Source of the DNA: Nannocystis punicea
GTDB taxonomy: Bacteria > Myxococcota_A > Polyangia > Nannocystales > Nannocystaceae
Assembly (NCBI RefSeq): GCF_026965555.1
Contig: NZ_CP114040.1
Location: forward strand, 7,972,001 to 8,036,000
Direction: 5' to 3'
DNA length: 64,000 nt
Shown: in pieces, positions 35,952 to 44,413 of the stretch
Layout: each line of letters opens with the position of its first letter
Numbering within the stretch: the first letter of the stretch is position 1
Translations under genes and position numbers: made by a program
The notes under the pieces: generated by a model
What the model saw: the letters and a program-made list of their open reading frames with translations, nothing else
The model's database searches: none
Told to the model about the DNA's origin: nothing

Positions 35952-37265
35952 TCATCCCTGCCCGCCGAGCCACGCGATCGCATTGAGCAGCAGCGCGCGG
36001 TTGTCCTGCGTGGGGTCGTTCCAGGAGTCGTGATCGGTGAGCGTGTTGCCGTGGGAGTCGGTGCCGTCGCCGAGGATCGCCGAGTCGGTGATGAACACCA
36101 CCCGGCCGTCGCCGGCCTCCGCGGCGCCGACCACCAGCTCTTCGGATGCGCCGAGGGTGATCAGCCCGACCGCGCCCGCGCCGGTAACGTGGGCGGTGCA
36201 GCCCTCGTAGAAGCCGATCGCCGCCACCTTGCCGCCGGGGCCGTCGAGCACCGGGTGGCCGGGATCGACGATGTCGGTGAGCACGGTCGGTGTGTCGCGG
36301 TCGACCTCGTCGAAGCGGAAGCCGAACGGATCCGCCATCACTCCGTTGTCGTCGATCAGCTCGTTGAAGGCCCCGGGCGCGCTGTAGCCGTTGCTGTCGC
36401 GGTCGGCGGAGCTGTGGTTGGCGACCGCGAGCAGGCCGCCGCCCGCGAGCACGAATTCGACGATCGCGTCCCGCTCCTCGCTGCGGATCCGGCGGCTCGG
36501 CTCGACCAGCACGAGCACGTCGTAGTGCGCGAGGTCCTGCGGGTTGTCCGGGTCGCCGTGGGACAGGCGGCCGTCCCACGGGACCAGGTTCTCGATCCGG
36601 TGGCCCTGCTGGTGGAGCCCGAAGCCGAAGCCACTGAGCGCCCCGTGCCACTCGTCGGCGCTGTCGGGATCCGACGGCGCGGGCACGCGGCCCCAGCGGT
36701 CCACGACCCAGTCGGAGTTCGGGCCGGCGCCGGCCGTCTCGTCGAGCGTCTGGTCAAAAAGCACCCGCAGCGAGCCCGCCGCGGGCGGACACGCGGCCAC
36801 ATCGAGCGCGCAGTCGGAGTCGTCGCAGCCGGTGAGGCCGTCGCCGTCGCCGTCGCCGCCGCCCTGGCAGTCGGTCTCGGCGCGCGGCTTGTCGCACACC
36901 GCGTGGAACGGATTCTTGAAACAGTCCGGGTCGGCGCAGTCGGTCAGCCCGTCGCCGTCGTCGTCGCGGTTGCCGTCGCACAGCTCCGGGGTGCTCTCGT
37001 AGAGAGAGCCACCCTCGCACACGAACACCGACTGGTTGCGGCTGCACGAGAAATCGTCGCAGTCGACGTAGCTGTTGTCGTCGTTGTCGTCGCCGTCCGC
37101 GCACAGCTCGTCGGTGCTCTCGCCGGCCCACGGGAACGCGTTGCCCTCGATCGGCACGTACGGCTCGCTGCTGCTCTCCGTCTCGTCGTCCGACGTGGCC
37201 GTCCCGGCGCCGACAGGCGACGTGCAGGACAGCAGGAGCGTGAACAGGGCGAGCCGATGAACCAT
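35952..37265 (-). CDS. Secreted lipoprotein with Ca-binding-like repeats and a glutamine-amidotransferase-like domain, 437 aa
   Basis: ATG 37265 opens 'MVHRLALFTLLLSCTSPVGA', a lipoprotein signal with LLSC lipobox. A Ser/Asp/Glu-rich stalk is followed by three or four Asp-rich Cys-bounded motifs ('DDNDDNSYVDCDDFSC', 'DDDGDGLTDCADPDC', 'GDGDGLTGCDDSDC') like thrombospondin-3/MopE metal-binding repeats. The C-terminal ~270 residues start 'LRVLFDQTLDE' and include 'YDVLVLVEPSRRI' and 'VEFVLAGGGLLAVANHSSAD', matching ThuA/DUF4350-type GATase-like folds. It probably works at the cell surface; the enzymatic role is unproven. The open frame extends upstream into the PLD remnant by chance. Confidence 0.8.
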   Translation of the reverse strand: MVHRLALFTLLLSCTSPVGAGTATSDDETESSSEPYVPIEGNAFPWAGESTDELCADGDDNDDNSYVDCDDFSCSRNQSVFVCEGGSLYESTPELCDGNRDDDGDGLTDCADPDCFKNPFHAVCDKPRAETDCQGGGDGDGDGLTGCDDSDCALDVAACPPAAGSLRVLFDQTLDETAGAGPNSDWVVDRWGRVPAPSDPDSADEWHGALSGFGFGLHQQGHRIENLVPWDGRLSHGDPDNPQDLAHYDVLVLVEPSRRIRSEERDAIVEFVLAGGGLLAVANHSSADRDSNGYSAPGAFNELIDDNGVMADPFGFRFDEVDRDTPTVLTDIVDPGHPVLDGPGGKVAAIGFYEGCTAHVTGAGAVGLITLGASEELVVGAAEAGDGRVVFITDSAILGDGTDSHGNTLTDHDSWNDPTQDNRALLLNAIAWLGGQG

Positions 37266-37526
37266 CGCCGCCCGTCTTACTACCAGGACAGCCCGCCGAG
37301 CAATACCGCGCCGCCTCACACCGGACGCACCCGCGCCGCGCCGGCGGTACGGATGGTCTACAGGATGTGTCTTTAAATCGCCGCGCTGGCGTTGCCCTCG
37401 AGCCGCCTGGCGACGACGCTCGTCCTCTCGGTCACACCAGGCGCGTTCCAATTCGAGCAGCGTCACCGCTGCCGCGCAGCACCGGACTGCTCGTAGCGAG
37501 AGGCGGGCCCCCCGTCGTCCCCGTCG

Positions 37527-37862
37527 AAGGGCGAAATCGTGGAGCTCCTGGTTGTCGTAGATGATGGCGGTGTTGAACGAATCACCGCCGATTTGTTTGG
37601 TGAGGTTCGCCGAACTGATCCACACCACGTGCGAGCGGAGCAGCCCGTCAGGGTCCACGGCCTGGCTCAACGTGAAGGACTTGCTGTGCATGGAACCGGC
37701 ATGGTGTGATGCTATACCTCCATTGTAGCTGTCATCGCCCTCGTCATTGTTCTCGCCCTCCGCGCCGGTTCCGCAGAAGTGATGTCGGCCGGCCAGCAGG
37801 GCCTTCGCGTATTCGTTACCGTATGGGTCGTCGTGCAGGAGTCGTGCGGACACGCGTCCCCC
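37527..37862 (-). pseudogene. Phospholipase D-like gene remnant
   Basis: The minus strand reads 'RVSARLLHDDPYGNEYAKAL', 'HHAGSMHSKSFTLSQAVDPD' and 'HVVWISSANLTKQIGGDSFN', then 'TAIIYDNQELHDFA'. The HxK pair in 'MHSKSF' followed ~25 residues later by 'SSANLT' is the second half of a PLD HKD domain. The first HKD half, a start and a C-terminus are missing, and sequence on both sides is non-coding in style. It is a fragment of a lost exported or toxin-like PLD protein. The frame has no stop, so decay is recent or purely by truncation. Confidence 0.65.
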
Positions 37863-37918
37863 GCACCACGGGAGGTCTACCTGCGCGGCAGCAAGCGCAC
37901 GCGGCGCGATGCGAACGC

Positions 37919-37949
37919 CAAGATGGCCGCCCACCGGACGAGCCTCGCC
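37919..37949 (+). repeat. Second copy of a 31-nt sequence shared with the LRR remnant at 30971-31001
   Basis: Twenty-nine of 31 bases match 30971-31001 (core ATGGCCGCCCA, then CGGACGAGCCTCGCC). Both copies read 'KMAA[Q/H]RTSLA' on the plus strand. Here the LRR sequence that follows at the first site is absent. The remaining stretch to 38038 holds nothing recognisable. Confidence 0.7.
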
Positions 37950-38038
37950 ACCGAGAGTGGCACGAATCGGACACAGCCCGGGGCGACGCGAGGCGGCCGT
38001 GACGAAGGCGCGACCCACCTCGCGTGATCACGGGCGCT

Positions 38039-38545
38039 TCAAGAGTTGCCGTGGGTCGCGAGCCACTTGTGCATAAACGGCACGCTGGCCTCCCAGCCCT
38101 CGCGCAGCTGCTTCTCGAGCGTGCTCTCGATCAGGCCGCCGACGGCGAACACCTTGGCCTCGATGACGAGGTCGGCGATCCGGCGCACCTTGTTGTCGCC
38201 GATCGGCTCGAGCCGGAGGGTGCCCTCGTTGCGGACCTTGTCGGCCAGGGCGCTGGGGGTGACCTTCCAGGTCCAGATCTTGGTGGCGCGGTCGAGCTTG
38301 CCGTCCTCGACGTAGCTGAAGTTGGGCCCGACGAGCTTGGCGATCGGCCCCGGCAGGTTCATCTTCGGGGTGCCCTTGACCTTGCGGGTCACGGCGGTGT
38401 CGGTCTCGTGCTGCTCGAGGATGTCGTAGCCGGAGAAGCCGAGCCCCTCGAGATACAGCTTCTTGTTGTACTCCTGGTCGAGGAAGACCTTCCAGAAGGT
38501 GTCAGCGTCGCAATTGATCTCGTGGACGAGCGTGAACTTGGACAT
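38039..38545 (-). CDS. DUF2505/SRPBCC-like lipid- or ligand-binding protein, 168 aa
   Basis: Begins 'MSKFTLVHEINCDADTFWKV' and continues 'FLDQEYNKKLYLEGLGFSGY', the N-terminal pattern of the START/SRPBCC-type DUF2505 family, in which 'W/F-x-x-F-x-D-x-x-Y' opens a helix-grip fold with a hydrophobic cavity. The C-terminal long helix includes 'LIESTLEKQLREGWEASVPF'. Length is normal. ATG 38545 is chosen over an upstream ATG in Ala-rich sequence. No signal peptide. The ligand is unknown; distant relatives carry sterols or act as aromatase/cyclases. Confidence 0.75.
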   Translation of the reverse strand: MSKFTLVHEINCDADTFWKVFLDQEYNKKLYLEGLGFSGYDILEQHETDTAVTRKVKGTPKMNLPGPIAKLVGPNFSYVEDGKLDRATKIWTWKVTPSALADKVRNEGTLRLEPIGDNKVRRIADLVIEAKVFAVGGLIESTLEKQLREGWEASVPFMHKWLATHGNS

Positions 38546-38626
38546 GACGTGAGCCTTTGCTGCTGCTGCGCGCCGGACTATACCCGCGCCCAGGCCCTGC
38601 GGGAAGCGCAGTTCCACCGCCCCGGA

Positions 38627-41600
38627 CTACGTTCGCGTGCGGCGGACGAACAACACGCCGTTGCGGAGGCCGACCGCGTCGGGGCGATCGTCGCCGTCGA
38701 TGTCCGCGAACCACACCACGTCGAGCGGCACGTCGGTCAGGGTGACGCGCTCCATCCCGTCCTCGCCGCGCAGCCATACGTGCGTCCCGTCGTCGTCGAC
38801 GAGGACGAGGTCGTAGCGGCCGTCGCGGTCGACGTCGGCGACGCGCCGGAGCAGCGCGAAATTCATCGGGTCGCCCTCCAGCAGCAGCGTTCGACGGTCG
38901 GGCGCGCCGCGGTCGTGGCGGTGGATCGACGTGCCCTCCTGCGTCACCAGCTCGACGCGACCGGCGGCGTCGGGCGGGCTGAACGTCGCCGCGTACCCCT
39001 CCAGCACCGTCGCTTCGGACCACGTGCCGCCCGCTCCGGTGAGCACCAGCGTGCTCTCCACGGCGTCGTTCGAGCGGACCAGGACGTCGAGATCGCCGTC
39101 GCCGTCGACGTCGCCGAGCTCGAGCGTCGAGCCGGCATCGGCGGTCACCTCGATCCCCGGAGAGAACGGCGCGAACTGCAGCGGCCCGGTCCCGCGCGCC
39201 AGAGAGACGACGATCCCGGCGCCTCGCCGCAGCGCGACGAGGTCGGCCAGGCCGTCGCCGTCGAGGTCGCCGACCGCCAGCGCCTGCACGTAGGAGTCGG
39301 GCAGCGCGGCGACGTCGATCGGCTCGTCGCGCGCGTCCGGGCGGAACGGATACGCCTGGACGCCGCCCCCCGTGCCGGAGGCGACGACCTCGAGCTCGCC
39401 ATCCCCGTCGAGGTCGCCGACGGCGAGCGCGCGCCGAGACGTCCCTGTCCCGTGCCCTCGACCACGCGCCAGCGGATCGGCCTCGCCGCCCCACAGCACG
39501 CCCAGCCCGCCCAGCGGGTGGTTCGAGGCGGTGACGACATCCGCGTGCCCGTCGGCGTCGACGTCGCCGACCACCAGGTCGTCCGCGAGCCCGTGGAACG
39601 CCCTGCCGCTGGTCTGCGACGGGAGCACGACCGGGCGCGTCAGGTACGTGGCGATCCCCCCGCGCGACAGCGTGACGACGTCGAATTGCGCGTCCGGGAC
39701 CGCGGCGAACGCTCCCGCGGTGACGTCGACGAAGTCGTTGAGGATGACCTCCGGCTCGAACGTGCCGTCGCCGCGACCGCGGTGGAAGTAATACGCGTAG
39801 CCGATCGCCGTCGCCACGTCGAGCCGGCCGTCGCCGTCGAGGTCGCGGAGGATCTGCGACGCCTGGATGTCCTTCAGGACAGTCGCAGCAGGGTCGCCGC
39901 TCGCGAGGCCCGACACCCGCACCACCGCTTGAGAGCTGCCGACGAGCGCCTCGACCGCGCCGTCGCCGTCGAGGTCGCCGACAGCCACGCCGCTCGGGCG
40001 AAACGCGTGAGGCGCGAGGCCGGCCAGGGCCGCGAGGTCGTACGTCGCCGCGACGGCGAGGCCCATCCCGTCGGGAACCATGTGATCGAGGTGGAGCGTG
40101 TCCTCGGTCCGGCTGTACATGAGCAGCTCCTCGACGCCGTCGGCGTCGAGGTCGACCGGCGCCGCGCCCAGCACCGCGCGCGAGTCGGCGAACACGACCT
40201 CCTCTGCGACCGAGCCGTCGGCCGCGAAGCGGAGCAGCGACGCCCCGAGCCCGCCGAACGCGCCGGTCGCGTCATTCACCGGAATCACCGCGATCGTCGC
40301 CGGCCCGGCGGGCCCGGTGCGCAGCGGCACCAGCTTGTACGCCAGCCCGGCGGCCTCGTGCGGCGGGTGCAGCGTGTACGAGCCGTCCGCTTGCGACTGC
40401 GCCAGCCACACGCGCGTCACGTCGGACACGAGGATGTCGGCGAGGCCGTCGCCGGTGACGTCCGCGATCGCCATCGACATCGGCTCGAGGTCGACCTCCA
40501 CGTCGAGCTCGGCGAACTTCTCGAGGCTGCGATCGGCCCGCCCCCGGAACACCAGGAGGCGGTCGTCGAGCACCGCCGCGACGTCGAGCAGCGGATCGCC
40601 GTCGAGGTCGCCGGTCGTCACCGCGCTGCTGAACACCTCGCTCTGCACCGAGAAGTCGCGCCAGATCTCGACCGCCGCCCCCTGGGCGACGAACTCGCAG
40701 CGGCGCACGAACCCCTGGCCGCCGATCAGCAGCCCGCCGTCGACGCTCGCGCCGACCCAGCTGCCCCCGCTCTCCAGCGATTGGTCGACGCGACCGAGCC
40801 ACGTCGAGCCCTTGCCGAACCACGTGGCGAAGCCGCGCTCGGTCGGCACGCTGACGCCGACCAGCCCGCCCGCGGCCAGCGGCCCCGCGATCAGCCCCGC
40901 CCCGTCGGCGGGCGCAGTGAACGGCAGCGCGATCGGGCTCGAGAAGCGGCCCGCGCCGTCGTTGCGGTGGACCAGCGCCCGCGTCGAATCTGCGCGGGTG
41001 AAGGCGTCGAGGTCGCCGTCGCCGTCGTGATCGGCGAGGTCGATCCACTGCATCTGCGCCACCGCCGGGCTGGCCGCCGCCGCGCGCAGCTGGCCGTCAC
41101 CTGTCCCGAAGAACACCTGGAGAGCACGGCCGACGTCGACCACCACGACGTCGAGGATCCCGTCGCCGTCGACGTCGCCGGTGTCGAGCTGCAGCGGATT
41201 TCGGCCGGCCGGAACCTCATGCATCGTGCCCTTCGCCGGATCGATCACCGCGATCACGCCGGCCTCCGGGATCGTCACCAGCAATTCCGGAGCGCCGTCG
41301 CCGGCGAGGTCGACGGCCTTGAGCGCGGCCGGCTCGTCGGGCAACACGACGGCGCTGCGCCGCTCGAGCCGCCCCGACGCATCGGCCCCGTACAGCGCCA
41401 CCACCGGCGGCTCGGTCGACGCCACCGCCAGCGCGCCGGGCAGCCCCGCGATCGCCACCGGCGCCTCGCCGTTCAAGAACCACGTCGTCCGCGGACCGTC
41501 GGGCCAGGCGACCGCCAGCTGCTGCCCGCTGCGATCGAGCACGACCATCTCGAGCTCGCCGTCGCCGTCGAGGTCGACCTCCACCGCGTCCTCGACCCGC

Positions 41601-41776
41601 GGCGCCACGGCCTTCCACTCGCCGTCGGCCGCGCACAGCCGTGCCAGCCGGCCGCACCGCCCCTCCTCGCCGCCGCAGGCCACCCCGGTCGCCGCCACGA
41701 TCGCCGCCACCAGGCCCGTCACGCGCGGACACGAACTCGCGCGAGCGAAGGCAGGTCGACAGCGACGCGGCCGCAT
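38627..41776 (-). CDS. Large FG-GAP/VCBS-repeat lipoprotein, 1049 aa
   Basis: ATG 41776 gives a basic leader, then 'VAAIVAATGVACGGEEGRC', a lipoprotein signal with lipobox VAC. The mature part is almost entirely FG-GAP repeats: the metal-binding loop 'DLDGDGxxD' or 'DVDGDGILD' recurs about every 45-60 residues ('GDVDGDGILDVVVVD', 'ADHDGDGDLDAFTRAD', 'GDLDGDGELEVVASG', 'GDLDGDGLADLVALR', 'ADVDRDGRYDLVLVDD'). These build one or more integrin-alpha-like beta-propellers that bind calcium at the cell surface. Likely an adhesin or enzyme scaffold; no catalytic domain is visible. Unlinked to its neighbours. Confidence 0.9.
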   Translation of the reverse strand: MRPRRCRPAFARASSCPRVTGLVAAIVAATGVACGGEEGRCGRLARLCAADGEWKAVAPRVEDAVEVDLDGDGELEMVVLDRSGQQLAVAWPDGPRTTWFLNGEAPVAIAGLPGALAVASTEPPVVALYGADASGRLERRSAVVLPDEPAALKAVDLAGDGAPELLVTIPEAGVIAVIDPAKGTMHEVPAGRNPLQLDTGDVDGDGILDVVVVDVGRALQVFFGTGDGQLRAAAASPAVAQMQWIDLADHDGDGDLDAFTRADSTRALVHRNDGAGRFSSPIALPFTAPADGAGLIAGPLAAGGLVGVSVPTERGFATWFGKGSTWLGRVDQSLESGGSWVGASVDGGLLIGGQGFVRRCEFVAQGAAVEIWRDFSVQSEVFSSAVTTGDLDGDPLLDVAAVLDDRLLVFRGRADRSLEKFAELDVEVDLEPMSMAIADVTGDGLADILVSDVTRVWLAQSQADGSYTLHPPHEAAGLAYKLVPLRTGPAGPATIAVIPVNDATGAFGGLGASLLRFAADGSVAEEVVFADSRAVLGAAPVDLDADGVEELLMYSRTEDTLHLDHMVPDGMGLAVAATYDLAALAGLAPHAFRPSGVAVGDLDGDGAVEALVGSSQAVVRVSGLASGDPAATVLKDIQASQILRDLDGDGRLDVATAIGYAYYFHRGRGDGTFEPEVILNDFVDVTAGAFAAVPDAQFDVVTLSRGGIATYLTRPVVLPSQTSGRAFHGLADDLVVGDVDADGHADVVTASNHPLGGLGVLWGGEADPLARGRGHGTGTSRRALAVGDLDGDGELEVVASGTGGGVQAYPFRPDARDEPIDVAALPDSYVQALAVGDLDGDGLADLVALRRGAGIVVSLARGTGPLQFAPFSPGIEVTADAGSTLELGDVDGDGDLDVLVRSNDAVESTLVLTGAGGTWSEATVLEGYAATFSPPDAAGRVELVTQEGTSIHRHDRGAPDRRTLLLEGDPMNFALLRRVADVDRDGRYDLVLVDDDGTHVWLRGEDGMERVTLTDVPLDVVWFADIDGDDRPDAVGLRNGVLFVRRTRT

Positions 41777-41832
41777 GCCCCGCGAGTCTACACCGCCGCC
41801 GCCGCGACCGTCGCCTGCGCGCGCCCCGCCTT

Positions 41833-41857
41833 GAGCCGAAGCCCACGGCTTCGGCTC
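41833..41857. terminator. Perfect 11-bp hairpin
   Basis: GAGCCGAAGCC (41833-41843) and GGCTTCGGCTC (41847-41857) are exact reverse complements with a CAC loop. It lies upstream of the FG-GAP gene and overlaps the stop of the frameshifted remnant at 41856-42087. A strong stem without a T-run; terminator is the likeliest role. Confidence 0.6.
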
Positions 41858-42087
41858 ACGGGTCGTCCGGCCGCATCACCGCGTACACGCGCTCGCCTTC
41901 GAAGTGGACGACCAGGCCCGTCGAACGCCGGCCGCTCGGCGGCCCGCACGAACAGGATGAACTCGCCGTTCAGGCGGACGTCGTCGGTGCGGAAGCGCTG
42001 GCGGCAATGCGCGATCGTCGTGGTGACCGAATCACACGCGTGCAGCCGCCACGGCCTCGCGCGCCGCGGCCGAGGAGCTCGCTCCAT
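41856..42087 (-). pseudogene. Frameshifted small gene
   Basis: One minus-strand frame reads 'CDSVTTTIAHCRQRFRTDDV' and 'LNGEFILFVRAAER', then loses protein character near 41930. A second frame continues exactly there with 'RSTGLVVHFEGERVYAVMRP' and 'DDP', ending in a TGA at 41856-41858. Joined across a one-base shift in the GGCCGGC run near 41925-41935, they make a sensible ~75-residue protein end. Either a recent frameshift or a sequence error. I do not recognise the family. Confidence 0.5.
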
Positions 42088-42108
42088 TTCGCCTACCGGC
42101 GCTTTCGG

Positions 42109-42128
42109 ACATGCCCCTTCGGCCAGCT
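42109..42128. terminator. Degenerate copy of the dispersed 8-4-8 palindrome at a gene end
   Basis: ACATGCCC-CTTC-GGCCAGCT, immediately after the stop codon (42128-42130) of the leftward lipoprotein gene. Only part of the stem pairs, but spacing and position fit the family. Confidence 0.35.
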
Positions 42129-42532
42129 CACTCCGCGATCAGCACCGGCCGGCGCGGCCCCGGGTCGACCGTCACCTCCGTCAGGTACGCCGAGTCCTCG
42201 GGGAAGAATACGATCGCGGTGCCCTCCCCGCAGACGCCCTCGCACGAGGCCGGCTGCTCCGACAGCCCGCCGCACATCTTCCGCCCCGAGCGGACGTAGC
42301 GGAGACAGGCGCGCGCCTGGGCCCGATCGTAGTCGGGGCAGGTCGCCTCGAACGCCTCCGGATCGCCGGCGTCCTCGTACGCGAGCGCCTCGCACTCCGC
42401 CAGCGGCAGCTCGCTGCTCGCACACTTGCGGTTGTACTTGCACATCCCGCGCGTCACCCCGCGCCAGAACGACTCCGGTCCGGCGCTACAGCCGGACAGC
42501 AGCATGCAAACTACGAGGACCATACGCGTCAT
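42128..42532 (-). CDS. Small Cys-rich lipoprotein, 134 aa
   Basis: ATG 42532 opens 'MTRMVLVVCMLLSGCSAGPE', a lipoprotein signal with LLSGC lipobox. The mature part has eight Cys spread as pairs ('MCKYNRKCAS', 'CLRYVRSGRKMCGG', 'CEGVCGEG'), a pattern frequent in small myxobacterial surface proteins with disulfide-stabilised helices. Function unknown. It shares a ~360-nt upstream region with the divergent oxidoreductase gene. Confidence 0.8.
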   Translation of the reverse strand: MTRMVLVVCMLLSGCSAGPESFWRGVTRGMCKYNRKCASSELPLAECEALAYEDAGDPEAFEATCPDYDRAQARACLRYVRSGRKMCGGLSEQPASCEGVCGEGTAIVFFPEDSAYLTEVTVDPGPRRPVLIAE

Positions 42533-42889
42533 GGCGGCATGGTGGCCGCGGGCTGCGCCGCGGGTCAAGCGAAAGGCGCGCTCACGAACACTGTTATCAT
42601 TGCTAGGTCGGCGGCGATGGAGGCGTCTGCCTGTCAGCCGGACGCGCGCACACACGCGCGAGTTCGGCCGCACGAAATATCTGCAGTGCGGCCGATGAAA
42701 TGCGTGCAGTGGACAATGCCTCGCCGCCGACGCGAGAGTGCGACCGGCTCGCGTCGCTGCAGCCCTCGCTTCGGACGGAGCCTCCGCGCTCGTTACGCCC
42801 TCGCCGCGCTCGCCCGCCGGACCCCTCCGGGGCCTGCAGGAGCCGCTTTTGACCGCGCCCGTCGCGGGCGGTACCCTCGCGCGCACCGC
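42533..42889. other. 357-nt divergent intergenic region
   Basis: Separates the small lipoprotein gene from the oxidoreductase gene. A less GC-rich patch around 42585-42605 (containing TGTTATCATTGCTAGG) may hold promoter elements. No palindrome, repeat or RNA gene was identified. Confidence 0.35.
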
Positions 42890-44017
42890 ATGACGGAACC
42901 GCACCTGCCTCCCGGTCACCGCGTGATCGTCACCGAGCTGGCCGAAGATCCGGCCCAGGCGATCGAGCATCACATGTCCTTGGAGCCAGCCGAGCCGCCG
43001 GATCCGCGGCGGCTCGGCGCGACCGACGTGATCGTGCGGATCCGCAGCGCCGCCGTCGGCTGGGTCGACCTGTTGATGACGAGCGGCCAATATCAACACA
43101 TGCCGCCCCTGCCCTACACGCCGGGGCTCGAGTACGCCGGCGAGGTCGCCTGGCTCGGCGCCGACGTCCCGCCCGAGCAGCTGCGCGTCGGCGACCCGGT
43201 GCTGGTCGACGGCCTGCTCAGCGGCCCGCGCTCGGTCGGCGCCTATCAGGCCTACGGCGGCTTCGCCGACCACGCGGTCGCGCCCGCCGAGGCCGTGCGC
43301 CGCCTGCCGGCCGGCCTCGACTTCGACCAGGGCTGCAACTTGCTCGGCAATTACGAGACCGCCTATCACTGCCTGGTCGCCTGCGGTCAGGTTCAGGCCG
43401 GCGAGACCGTGCTGATCCACGGGGCCTCCGGCTCGACCGGCCTCGCCGCCGTCCACGTCGCCAAGCTGCTCGGCGCCACCGTCATCGCCACCGGCCGGTC
43501 CGACGACAAGCTGGCCGAGGTCCAGGCCCAGGGCGCCGATCACGTGATCAATTGCCGGAACCTCGACGGCAGCCCCGGCGTGCGTCGCTTCCGCGACGAG
43601 GTCAAGGCGCTCACGGGCGGCCTCGGCGTCGACGTCGTCCACGACGGCGTCGGCGGCGACATCTCGCTCGAGAGCCTGCGCTGCGTGAAGTTCGGCGCCC
43701 GCTTCCTGATCGTCGGCTGGGCCGCCACGCCCGCGGTCGCCCGCGGCAAGGGCCAGCGCGGCGCCCCCAACGCGAACACCCTGCCGACGAATCTCATCAT
43801 GATGAAGGGCCTCACCGTGCGCGGCTGTCCGACCGTCCTGTCGACGCTGCACGATCCGTCGATCCGGGCGCCGCGACTGGCCCGGATCCTCCAATGGGTC
43901 GAGGAGGGCCGGATCCGTCCGCACGTGTCCCGCGTGTTCCCGCTGTCGGCGTTCAAGGAGGCCATGCGGGCGAAGTGGCGCGGCGAAATTGTCGGCGGCT
44001 GCGTCCTCCGGCCGTGA
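42890..44017 (+). CDS. Zinc-independent quinone oxidoreductase-like MDR protein, 375 aa
   Basis: NADPH-dependent reductase of the medium-chain family, quinone-oxidoreductase branch. 'IVRIRSAAVGWVDLLMTSGQ' and 'PPLPYTPGLEYAGEVAWLG' are the N-terminal GroES-like signatures. 'GETVLIHGASGSTGLAAVHV' near residue 178 is the Rossmann AxxGxxG motif, followed by 'LGATVIATGRSDDKL'. The Cys/His zinc ligands of alcohol dehydrogenases are absent. The ATG at 42890 follows a clear gap; a frame that stays open for 1.6 kb more upstream is antisense to other genes and spurious. Substrate unknown. Confidence 0.9.
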   Translation: MTEPHLPPGHRVIVTELAEDPAQAIEHHMSLEPAEPPDPRRLGATDVIVRIRSAAVGWVDLLMTSGQYQHMPPLPYTPGLEYAGEVAWLGADVPPEQLRVGDPVLVDGLLSGPRSVGAYQAYGGFADHAVAPAEAVRRLPAGLDFDQGCNLLGNYETAYHCLVACGQVQAGETVLIHGASGSTGLAAVHVAKLLGATVIATGRSDDKLAEVQAQGADHVINCRNLDGSPGVRRFRDEVKALTGGLGVDVVHDGVGGDISLESLRCVKFGARFLIVGWAATPAVARGKGQRGAPNANTLPTNLIMMKGLTVRGCPTVLSTLHDPSIRAPRLARILQWVEEGRIRPHVSRVFPLSAFKEAMRAKWRGEIVGGCVLRP

Positions 44018-44413
44018 CTGCGCAAGCTCCGCGGCGGCCTCGACCGACGATCGCCGCACCAGCGACCTCGGCCGTGGCGCCCGACAAACGCAGCATTCGC
44101 GGCGAAGCTCGTCGCGCCCGCGGCTTGCGCGGTAGGGCCCCGCTGCTACCGTGAAATGAATCGTCGGTTCGAATGCATGAGCCGGGCGCATCTCACCGGT
44201 CTCATCGCATTGGCGCCTCTGCCGCCAGACCGCGCCCTGGGCCAGGCGCCTGGACGCCAGGTCGCGACCGCGCGGCGACGATCGATCGCAAATGTGAACC
44301 GATGAGCTTGCACTTCCGGAGATGCGGTGCATGCCCTCAGCGCCCCAGCCCCGGCGAGCCGCCGGGCGGGCGACACTGGGAAACCGCATACCCGAAGACA
44401 AGGGGAGACACTC
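44018..44413. other. 396-nt intergenic region, nothing recognised
   Basis: No gene or strong palindrome. It carries the Shine-Dalgarno-like AGGGGAGA just before the next ATG at 44414. A tRNA-like T-arm string GGTTCGAATGC near 44166 was examined and rejected. Confidence 0.4.

Noticed and set aside
38024..42889. A plus-strand frame open for about 4.9 kb upstream of the oxidoreductase start
   Set aside because: It is antisense to the FG-GAP lipoprotein and small genes, and its translation is Arg/Asp/His/Val-rich without folds. Openness is a by-product of very high GC at third positions.
44160..44180. GGTTCGAATGC, similar to a tRNA T-arm
   Set aside because: No acceptor stem, D-arm or anticodon arm can be folded around it.
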